A stretch of DNA of 64,000 bases from Lineus longissimus. Lineage: Eukaryota > Nemertea > Pilidiophora > Heteronemertea > Lineidae. Shown here piece by piece: positions 11,868 through 23,400 of this stretch. The position numbers and the translations under genes are program-made. Position 1 is the first letter of the stretch. The number at the start of each line of letters is the position of its first letter. The notes under the pieces are model-generated. The model had not been told where the DNA came from and searched no databases. It worked only from the letters and a program-made list of their open reading frames with translations. The stretch spans positions 17,891,998 through 17,955,997 of the forward strand of contig NC_088314.1 of assembly GCF_910592395.1 (NCBI RefSeq), read 5' to 3'.

Positions 11868-13312
11868 CCCAAATTGCGGCTGATGTTACAGGAGGGGGAT
11901 CCCTGTCCTTCAAATCCTTGTCTCCTGTATCTCCGTAAATGTCGCTGGTGACGCAGGACGTATACAATTCCTGGTCTTTCACAACTAAAGACTGGTGTAG
12001 CAGGAGGATTAACCATCCGTCTTTAGGCTATAGTCCCTGGTCTCTTATGACCTGTGGCTGGTGTAGCAGGAGGAATAGTCCCTGTCATTAGGCTGTAGTA
12101 TTCAGGCTATAGTCTCTCCCCAGTCTCTTATGACCTGTGGCTAGTGTAGCAGGACGTATAGTCGTCTGCCGCTCATAACCTGTACCTGGTGAAGCTGCAT
12201 GGTGGTGTAAACTTTGTTCTTTCACAACATGTCTGTGGTGCAGTCCCTCGTTTTTCAGAACCAGCGGCTGGTGCTGCAAGAGTGATAGCCCCTGTCTTTA
12301 TAACTTGGTCTCCTGTCGTTCACAACCAGTGGCTGGTGTAGTAGGAGGTATCGTCGCCGTCTTTCACAACCTGCAGATTCGTGTAGCAAGGTGAATACTT
12401 GTAGTTCCCTGTCTTTCCTTGCCTTGTCTTTCACAACCAGTGGCAAGCAGCGTGAAGCAGCCTCCGTCTCCATAAGCTTTGGTTGGTGTAGTAGGAGGTT
12501 CTGTTCCCTGTCACATCATGTGGCTGATGAAACAGGAGGTATACACTATCTGTCACAACCGGAGGTATTGTCCCTTGTCTTTCACAGCAAGCGGCTGGGG
12601 CAGCAGAAATGATCCCCATCTTTAAGCTATAGTCCCCAGTCTCTTATGACCTGTGGCTAGTGTAGCAGGACGTATAGTCATTTATCGCTCATAACCTGTG
12701 GCTGGTGAAGATGGTTGTTTAAATCAAGTTCTTTCACAACAAGTGGTATTGTCCCTTGTCTTTCACAACCAGCAGCTGGTCCCCTGTCGTCCACAACCAG
12801 CAGCTGGTGTAGCAGGAGGTATAGTCCCCTGTCTTTCATAGCATGCGGACTGGTGCAGCAAGACGAATATCTGATAGTTCCCAGTTTTTCCTCACCTTCG
12901 ACTGGTGTCCCAAGCGGAACAGCCTCTGGTCTTTCACAGCTTGGACATGTCTCTTACAGACTGTATCTGGTGAAGCAGGGGTTCTAGTTCCCCGTTTCTC
13001 AAACCCTGTGGCTGGTGAACCAGAAGGTATACACCCCGGTCTGTCACAACCAGTGCCCCGTGGTCTGATCCACTTTTTCGTTAATGAGCAGCTGGTGCTA
13101 CAGGAGGAACAGCCTCCAGGTCTTTCTAAACTTGGTCCCCGGTCTCTCATGCTGGTGAAGCAGGAGGTATATACCCTGGTCTGTCACAACCAGTGCCCCG
13201 TGGTCTGATCCACTATTTCGTTAATGAGCAGCTGGTGCTGCAGGAGGAACAGCCTCCAGGTCTTTCTAATCTTGGACCCTGGTCTCTCACGCTGGTGAAG
13301 CAGGAGGTATAG
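11868..13312 (-). repeat. ~45-bp minisatellite resumes, inverted orientation
   Basis: Diverged units with 'gctggtgtagcaggagg' and 'cctgtctttcacaacc', same family and orientation as 2581-3340. A ~110-bp block near 13040-13120 is duplicated at 13165-13250. No gene supported. Confidence 0.8.
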
Positions 13313-14463
13313 TCTAAGACTGCAAGTATCAGTAGGCCAATGGTGGCTGATAGCAAGTGGAGCGAGAGAGGGGCTATGATGGGCAATGGCAGCCCTTGGT
13401 GACTCACTGGTAACAGAGGACCATGAATACAGTTGGTTCGCTGGTGTGTGCCACTGGTGGCTAGATCTGTGCCCCTTATTATCCTCAAGTGGCCCACCCA
13501 TTCTTGCTGTCTGGGAAAGAATCTTGACAAAGGTAGCAGGGTCTTGATGTCGTTCTAGGTACACAAACTACCTCAGGGACACGAGTTTCTTCAATTAGTC
13601 CATTTATGTTACCAAGTACTAGAAGGGTCCTGTTAAGTAGGGTACTTGGGTACAGTCAGCTACATCAGGGGAATGAATCTTCGACAATGGCAGCAGGGTC
13701 TTGATGTCACCCCAGGTACACATGCTACCTCAGGGACATGAGTTTAGTCCATTTATGTTACCAAGTACAAGAAGGGTCCTGTTAAGTAGGGTACTTGGGT
13801 ACAGTCAGCTACATCAGGGGAATGAATCTTCAACAATGGCTGAAGGGTCTGGATGTAGCTCTGCACTGCCCTGCACTGCCAATTACTAAATGGGGTGCGG
13901 CTTAGTAGGGTACTTGGGCCTGCCTTCTAGTGTACAGTGTGGTACCTCAGTTACATGAGTTGCCAAGCAGGGAACTTGGGCCAGTCTTGAAGTACACAGT
14001 GAGATAGAATCTTCACCAATGGCAGAAAGGTCCTGAAGTTGTCCGGGTACACAAGCTACTTCTGGTACTCGAGATACATGTACATGTACTTAGAACAGGC
14101 TTCTTGAGCTGTGTCAGTGGCGAGGTTAGGCCTGTCTCACAGTGAGGACTCAGCCTCCTCTAGCTGTCCTTTGGATCGTCTAAATACACAGCACAAATCA
14201 TGCCGTTTTGTGAAATTACAACTTCTGCGTATTCTTAAGTAGGCATTTTGACAAACTCATAACAGTTATTTCAATAAAATCTTTTTAACAGCCATATATT
14301 TTTATCAAAAAAGGCATGCGAATATTCATAGGTTTACAGTCCCACTCAATCTGGTCAATCGACCATCAGATTAAAATGCATTTCCTGGCAGTGACTTGTC
14401 TTCTCAAAAACGTTGAATTGAAAAGATGGCTTCATAATTCAAACCAATGTTCCTGGTTCAAGA
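13313..14463. repeat. Intergenic DNA with a ~148-bp tandem duplication
   Basis: The segment starting 'agtccatttatgttaccaag' at about 13597 recurs at about 13745 with a shared 'gggtacttgggtacagtcag' stretch. Remaining sequence shows no coding frame, RNA gene or clear element. It lies downstream of ACTR5 and includes its 3' flank. Confidence 0.6.
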
Positions 14464-17400
14464 TCACGATTGTTTCGGCTGAGGCAAGTAACGATTTGAC
14501 GCCTCATGTTCTTTCAGGTATTCGCCGCCCTTTTCCTCGTACTCGCTCCGTGTGATGCTATGTGATTTGAAGTCTGGGGACGTCGCAAATTTCTTCTCTC
14601 CATACCAGGCATCAAGCGTAGGATTTTCTGAAAGAGAAATCAAATCACATCATGATCTTAGTTTGTTGCCCATAAAATATGCTGCAAATAACCACCGATT
14701 TGGATTGGCACAGTACTTACTTGCTGTGTTGACATTGAATAAAGACCGGAACGGCACAGCACTTACTTGCTGTGTTGACATTGAATAAAGACCGGAACGG
14801 CACAGCACTTACTTGCTGTGTTGACATTGAATAAAGACCAGAACGGCACAGTACTTACTTGCTGTGTTGACATTGAATATGGACCGGAACAGCACAGTAC
14901 TTACTTGCTGTGTTGACATTGAATAAAGACTGGAATGGCCGAATGGCACGTAACTCCACCTCCATTCGCTCCTTGAACTTTGGAAATGAAGCCGGCGAAC
15001 CAGTCAAAAACACATTCTGAAAAAACCGAATATCAATATGAAGACAATATTGTAGCAGTTTTAGGCTATGAGTTGGGGGCTTAAGAACACCGAAGAAGGT
15101 TCAATACACTGAAACGTCGGAAAGATTTGATTACATTGTGGAGTTGTTCTTTCATTTATAATTTGGGGGCTTAAGACCATCAGCAACCTGGAGGCACCAA
15201 CTGAAACAGCGTTGACAAAGAGATGAAACCCAGGATCTGAGCAGAAAGCACCCAGTTGGCCGTCTCAAGGCTGATGCGTGTCAAGACATCGCAAAGAAGC
15301 GAGGAACCATTGGTATACAGGCACAGTAAAGAGATAATCTCAATATGTGACCCGCCATGGCAAAATGAGTCGCATGTCGCTCCGAGCTTGACAGGTTGAG
15401 ACGGACTGGTTGTTCATTTCACTATTGTCTGCCTTTTATGAAATCTGAGTATATCAATTTCTTCTATCATGTCCCTGTTTTATGCTCATCTTCTGTGTGA
15501 CATGCGACTCATTTTGCCGTGGTGGGTCACATATTTGATGCGTGATTACCTGGGCCATCCGGTTCTGTTCGTCATCACTGAATTTCTTCATAGCAAACTG
15601 GATTGTCTCTGTTAGGCCGGCCTGGTCAAACCCTATCATGGAGGGCTGGAACAGCAGTTCTGGCACCCTGGAAAATTAAGAACTAGGTAAGCTTCGGACC
15701 TGGACAAGTCTATCTAAGTTGATTGTCAACTCCTTTGAATCATGAGACCCAAACAAGTGTCTAATAGAGTGACTCTTAGATACATGTAATGATACTCCTG
15801 AATGGTCCAATATGCAGTAAATGACAACTTTGAACAAAAAAGCATGTCCGCATACAGAATCAGGGGTATGATCTTTTGATAAGACCTTTGAATCCTGGGG
15901 GGAGTGTAACCATATGCCTGCTTGAAATGCACAAGCAATGTCCAAAGCTGCCTCACAATCCTCATAAAGATCAGCATTAGTGCGATACTACCAGTGGCGG
16001 CGAATGGTGGCAAGCAGAGGTATTATCCTGCTGGCCAAGTAAATTCCACACCCAAGTTGTCCCTTTAGAGTGTTATTTTACCTGATCATCTCAATAGCAA
16101 GATGAAGTCTGTAGTACTCTGCCAGGTCCACAATTCCACCCTGGTTTACACCATTGGCTTCTCTGCAAAGACAAAAGGAATACAATAATGTACAATGGAA
16201 CCGCTCTTATGGGACACCTCTGTTAGTAGGACACCCTCTCTTTAAGGACACTGGTTTTGGTCCCAAACTTGTCATTTCCATTCAAAATGACCTCTGTAAT
16301 CAGACAGTTCTTTTATTAAGGACAGCATTTGTCAGTCCTGAGGGTGTCCATAATAGAGAGGTTCTACTTTACAGCAGAACCTCTCTTAGTTGACACCTCC
16401 GTTAGCAGGACACCCTCTCTTTAAGGACACTGGTTTTGGTCCCAAACTTGTCATTCCATTCAAATTGCCTCTGTAATCATAACACTTCTTCTTAACGACA
16501 GCATTTGATAGTCCCAGGGGTGTCCTAAGGGTCTACAATATTAGATCTGATAACCTTTTCATAAAGAATCTTTTTTGATACAGGTGATCTGAGGAAATGA
16601 CTTACTTTTCAAACTCTGGATCATGTTCTCGTAGGAATCCCTCCAGCTGTTCTAGCTTGTCTTGATCGGCGTCCGAGTCACTGTCACCATCTTGGATATT
16701 CTGGCAAAATAGAACCAAAAATAAATGTTTTTAGAAGCAAATAAACAAAATTTCTGGATAACAAGCAAAATACTGACATAAATGTCTATTATGAAGGAAA
16801 AAATGATGATCTCAGTGGCCTTGGTCACCCTGGAGAATCGATTCCCCAGACTGCCGAGAATATCATCAGGCCTTTCGACTTACCAAGCAGCCCGCCCTGG
16901 ATAGTGCTGCTTGAGCCCTGGGAGAATGGCTGCCTCACAACTGAAACAGCCAAAATGTGTAAGCTTACTGCCTAAAGGAAGACACTCTTCATGTATAGGC
17001 CTAACTCTGATCACAAGTCTAAAAACTTGAATACCAGGACATGATGTCAGCCCGTGGTTTTCGCAAGTGAGCGAAGCAACGACCTCAGGTGCCAAGAACT
17101 AGTCAAGCTTTTTGTCTTGGGGGGGAATTCAAGTCGAGGCTGTCTTCAGAACATTGCCAGTATAGGGTAGAATGGGGTAATTGTAGCCCCGGTTTATTTG
17201 TAGCCCCTGCATTGTTTGAGACATGGGGATATCAATCAATATCATAGGCAGGGGCTACAATTAAACCAGGGCTACAATTACCCCATTCTACCTTACTTAC
17301 AATTTGTTTATAGACGTTCCAATCTTCATCATTCTGTCCAAAGTTATCAGTGTCTTTCTTGGAGTCTCCTGAAAATATGTGAACACATAGCTAGACCAGG

Positions 17401-20400
17401 CACTTTAAGCTGAAGATAGGTATGGAGTTATTGACATAGGCCGATTATGCACCGAATTACCTTTAAATGATAAATCACACTTTGATGATCCGAAAAATCG
17501 CTTGAGAACTGATTGAGGTATGGACTTCAGATCATAACATGAATGAATAATAAGTTCAAATCAAAAATTTGAGACAGACTCATCTGACGATTTAGTTACT
17601 CAATAAGAACACCTTAAGTGACATCACCTTATCTGATGTTTTACTATACTCGACTACATAATAGCCTCCAGGCAGCATTTTACCCTGGGAAATCCATATG
17701 ACCCGACACATTTTCCTGGAGAAAATGTCGTGCATTTTTATCTATTTTGTATTCGACAGAGCATTCACAAAGATCGCAAATATAAAATGCTTTACGGTTG
17801 ACAGCAAAATGCAAACAAAAGGCTGGCACACGTACGTTTCGCCAGCTGTGATATTATCTTCATCCTCTCTTGTGACGCCAACGTCCGTCTCTTGGCCATA
17901 TCCGACCGGCGCTGCCGTCTTTTGTTGCGTTTCTCCATCAAGAGTTTCCGTTTCTGGCGAATCTCTCTAAGCCAGCCCTTATAGTCTTGTTCTCTTTTCA
18001 TCTGCATACGACGCTCTTCTTCCAATTCCTAAAATTATCAAACAATTATTGACTCCACCATTATTGAGAGGCCATACATTAAAGGCCAACGCCATATGTT
18101 AAAAATTAGAAATTTGTAACTGACGTGAGAAGTCACAGAGACCCAAATCTACACAGAAGTCCATTCAATCCATTTCACAGTTAAATAGAGAAGTTTTATC
18201 CAGAAAGAGCAACTAAAGAGAGAGGTCCATGGAATTCAGCCTGCTGACACTAGGGAGTTTCCGCATCGCTTACGATTACGATTACGATTTCAAAGTCGTA
18301 ATCGTAATACTCTCAAAACCGGCATGAACCAGAAATTTTGTTTCCGCATTCACACCAACGACTTGGTGTACTGGGTGCACTTTTCTCGGCGCTAAAACAT
18401 GATCAAAATCGCCGTTGATCGCATTAAATGCCTATGTTCCTATGTTTGACAGATATGTTCTAAAGTATTCTTCAATGAATATTTCACCTTGAATTTGATA
18501 TGTAGCGTGGAAAATAGGCTTTTCGCTAATCCATGTAATCGTTTTTCGACTTACGAAGATCAGCCGGAATCCTCGTAAGAACGAGACGAAAGTACCATCG
18601 ACGATTTCGCCGGGGATGACGTAGCACCAAAAATCGATGACGTCAAACACAAATCGTAATCGTAATCGTAATCGTAAGCGATGCGGAAACTCGCTACTAT
18701 TAACTCTTTCCCCACTGTACCCGGTATTTACTGGGTCTGTACACAGCACACTATTGGACCGCAGTAATCTGTACTGTAAAATTTCCCACTAGTTCTATCA
18801 TTTACCTTTTTGGTTGATTACACCTGAAGTTACGAGGTGGCAGCACTGCACTCGATTCAATGAAAACCTTGTCCCCAAGATTAGGGTAGCTTTGTTCCCA
18901 TGAAACTTTTCCTAAGCCAAGTTTGGATCCAGGCTGCCCAGTCTTTGCCGGGTGTGGACCAGGGGTACTATATATGTGACCCGCTCTACCAAAACTAGGC
19001 GCTTGTCGCATCTGAACTTGACAGGTTGATACGGACTTGTTGTTCATTTCCCTATTGTAGACCTTTGGTGAAATGTAACCAAATCAGTTTGTAATAGATT
19101 TCACAAAAGGTCTACAATAGGGAAATGAACAACAAGTCCGTATCAACCTGTCAAGTTCAGATGCGACAAGCGCCTAGTTTTAGCAGAGCGAGTCACATAT
19201 GGTAGTGAAAGAGTTAACATACCTTCTGTTTGACTTCCTCCCGCTGCTTGCGCGCCCGGACACGTCCCTCGTACGCACATTTCAAAATACGCTGCCTCTT
19301 TTTGATTTCTTGCTGTGCGGGCAGGAGGTCCTCGTCGGGAATGTCCAACAGATCGAACACAGGTTCTCGCTGAAGAGGAAGAATCAAAACATGGAGTTAA
19401 AGGGGTACGCCATTCGTGTTACTGGTGGCTCAGGTAAATAGAAATGCAGTTATACACAATGCCATAGTGCAGTTATCATGCATGCAAATTTGCTGAAATT
19501 TGGTATGTATAGTGGTACATGTATATCTGCCTACTCAACAGTAATGCTGACATTTATATACGGTACGTATCTACACAATTGGACATTTTCAAATTCTGTT
19601 TCAAATTTTAAACAAACCGCGTATACCTTTAAGGGTGGATTCTCAACTGGGTTGATTTTTTAATCAATGTGTCTGGTGTATCGAAAGCTGAGGACTGGAT
19701 CTTTCAATTTCTGTTGTCAAATGAAGCCCTCTTTTCGAGGGGCGAAAACGGTAATCCTCCCAAAAACTGGAAAATTCACATCCCAACTGCAAAATTTTCC
19801 TCACCTCTTCCTTCTCCTCCTCCACCACATCGATACCGAGAATCTTCGCCTTGATCTTCTGAATGGACGTGCTCAACTTGTCGATGGCTGCCTGAAGCTC
19901 TTCGGCAGATGAGAACTCCAACTGCTTTAGAGCTTTCTGCAAAAAACATACAGCGTGTCACAAAAAAATGAAATGATATTTAAAATTTTTTTCTATGGTA
20001 TTTTTGACTCATTAGCAACCATATTTGGTTACTCTTAGCCCCATCGAGCTCGATGGGGCTAATCGGGGGCTAATTTAGACCCGTGTTCAACACAGGTTTT
20101 TTGATAGGTGGAATCTGAACAGACAGTTCTAAGCAAGTTCTAAGATCCGGCGACAGATGGCGCGGTGTAGTTGCCTCGGTATTGCACATGCGAAATTCCC
20201 CTCCAACGGGGAAAGAAACACAGAAGAGCTCCCTACCTACAGCACACCTGTCACCGGGGCTATTAACCATTACCTAACACCACTGATACTCAGTGATAGG
20301 TGTAAGTCCGCCCCGGGTTTTTTGACACACGGCGAAGACTCGGGTCTTGAAAAAACACAGGGTTTTATGATAGGTGGAACTACGACTATACACCACAGTG

Positions 20401-23400
20401 CAGATCTGAACTAGACATTTGTGACAACATGAAAATCTGCAGCTCAAGACAATTTTGCCAGTGACCATGCCCAGTAATTTTTAGTACACTGTGTGGTGAA
20501 TAGTTACACACCGACCTGAAATTCCTCAATCCTGTCCTCCTCGATGAGTTCCTGCAGGCTGAGAAGTTCCTGTAACTTCTCCTGCTGCTCAGCAAGCTAA
20601 AATAAACAAATAAACAAATAAACAATCAAACGGTAGATACAAATTTTTGGCAAATGCAAATTTCAACTAAAACCATTCACTCTTCCCCGCATTGTCTTTT
20701 TCAGTAATCTTTTGAATCGCAAAAATATGACGGCATGAAAACTGTGCATCTTGATGGCTGCAGAGAACCTGGTAAATCTATGTAATACTATCCTAAGCTG
20801 GATGCCACTAATTAACTGCGGATATCTTCATTATTATTCAAATAAATCAATAAAATCAATTAATATCAAGGAGCCTCATGGCCTAGTGGTTTACACTGCT
20901 GGCCACCACGCAATAGGGCCCGGGTTCGTATGTCTGGATGAACCGGCGTGGCTTTCAAGGAACTAAAATTCCTGGCTCTTCACAGTCCTTCGAATGAGAC
21001 TCAAAACCGAGGTTCCTTGTACCTGGTGTCTATGCCAGGGCAAGCTAAGACCCCACCAAGTGAGAAACATGAGTAGCTTGCGTGGACTCTATCTCTCTTG
21101 CCAAAGTCGGACCACTAGGCCAATAAACCCAATTGGCGCCTAACCGTAGTGGCACGCAGGATATGCTCATCCTGCCTTGGAGGAGGATTACTCCTAGGAG
21201 AATGACCCCTCCAAGTGCAGAGCGAACGCTGAAGAAGAAGAAGAAGAAGAATTAATATCATACCCTTTCTTCCCTTTTCTTGGCATTAACTTCCTTTAGA
21301 CGTCGTATTTGTTGATCTTTCTTCTCTTTCTGTTGTTCACTGGACAAACTCGCACCCGGCAGCTGGAAATGAAACAGAAAATTACATTGGCGATTTAGTG
21401 ATTTTCTGCAAATATACCATCGAACGCGAACTTAAAGCTGACAGGTCAAATATACATTCCAAAATAACTGATCTGCGCCAGACTTAGGAAATGAGACGAG
21501 AAAATGTAAAAAGTAGGCTGAATCGTTTGCGTGTGAAATCCCCTTTAAATAGCAAAAGTGATGTACATGTCACTTACCGGCGTGAATGGAAGTTGAATCT
21601 TTTTGACATTAGCCTCGTAATAGTCCACGTCTGCCCATGCGTTCACCTCCGAGACGAAATCGACACCCGTGTAACAATAGTCTTGAATCAGCTCCTAATG
21701 AAACATAAATACAACGTCACTATTGCTATCATCAATAATGATAATATTGAGTTCTTTATTTTGCGTTTTCAAAGTTTCCCTGTTCAAAGCTTTTGGCCAA
21801 TTTGGGATACCATATTATTACCCCGGTCTCCACCCGACTGATTACCAGTTTTACCCGCAGACAAAAGAATTATAAGTAGCTGCAATTTAAATTGCTTGTT
21901 TGTGCGTGCTTAAAGGGTAACTCGTGTCAAATTTCACCATATAATGTTTTAGCTGTTTTTGACAAATGACTACGTCACTTTCTTATAAATCGGTAAGGTT
22001 TTCGAATCAAAATGCACATTTTCTAGAAATTGATGGTTTAATCCCGCCCAGACGGCTCCCTTCGATGCCGTTTTCGTTGATGATGTCACAACATGAACAT
22101 TTTCGCGGTCGCGGTGGTTTACATTCAGTGATTTTATAATAAATCTAATCAAAAATGGAAAATTTGAGCTTTACATTTGTGATCAACAATTAAAAACGGA
22201 CGTATTTCCGCAAAGTTGTAAATCACATCATAGTATCACTGTAATGAACAAATGGACACGAGCGATTGCGGCCAAAATCACGCTATTCCAGTCAAAATCA
22301 CTCAATCCTCCGGGCCAACCACTTTCGACAATCTCGCCTGCAGATGGCATAGTGCACTGGAGAAATGTAGTACCGTCACATGGGGTGAATATGAACCGTG
22401 GGGTAACTTTGAACACTTGGCTACAGATGTTTCTCATTGGAGCAATTCTCTCTGGGGGCATTTCAAAGTTACCCAATAGTTCAAAGTCACCCCATGTGAC
22501 GGTATTGTTTTATTTCATTTGCTCACCTCTGCTCTTGATAACGTCAGGGCGTTCAAATGGCCAGGATACTTGAGTTGCAAAAGCTTCTGCATGAATAGAT
22601 CAAGATGGCTGCCTCCGAGGCTGATCCGTCGCGCATGCGTCGGATCCAGGCGGCCGTTTAGGACAGGGAGGAGGTGGGTTGCGTGGTTACCACAAGACAA
22701 CACAAGACCATCCATTTCACCTAAAAGAAATAAACAAGAGGAAGTAGCAAATCCCTGCGGATAGCCCTTTGAGAAACGTGTACCATTTCAGGGCCCATGC
22801 AAAACCAAAACAAAACAAAAACGCCAACAGCTGATGACACAAATGACGTCATAGCGGACAGGTAAACAGAGCCGGCTAATAGAGCTAGCAAATGACGTCA
22901 CAAAGCTGGACTAAATCTCAGAGACGTTTCATGCCAATTGTAGTATTTTCTGGTGTAAAAACCTACAAATTTACCTCCGTGTGAGCGATGAAAAGATCTT
23001 GAACACACTGCGCATCCTAACAGATTTGACAGGTCATTATACCACTGATTCACTAAAATTGAACTCATCCCAGTGATATTCCAGAAAAAACATATATCAA
23101 CGTATTTTCAACGGCTAGATATGCAATGACGAGATACCCTGTATAAAGGAATGGAATGCATTTGCGCCAAAGTAAATTGAGAATAGACTCTTTCACCAGT
23201 CTCCTCCATTCACTCATTACAGAGACTGGTACTTGACAGCAGTTCACTCGTCACGAACTCGATTTGGGGGCGCAAGCTTCCGGGGACCGGTCACGTTTTT
23301 TTGTAGGATGGGCAACCTGGATCCAAGTGAATAATCTGCAATACCAGAGCGCTTGGTATGACAGTGCATCCACTGTATGCACTGAAAATGTATGGCTCGT

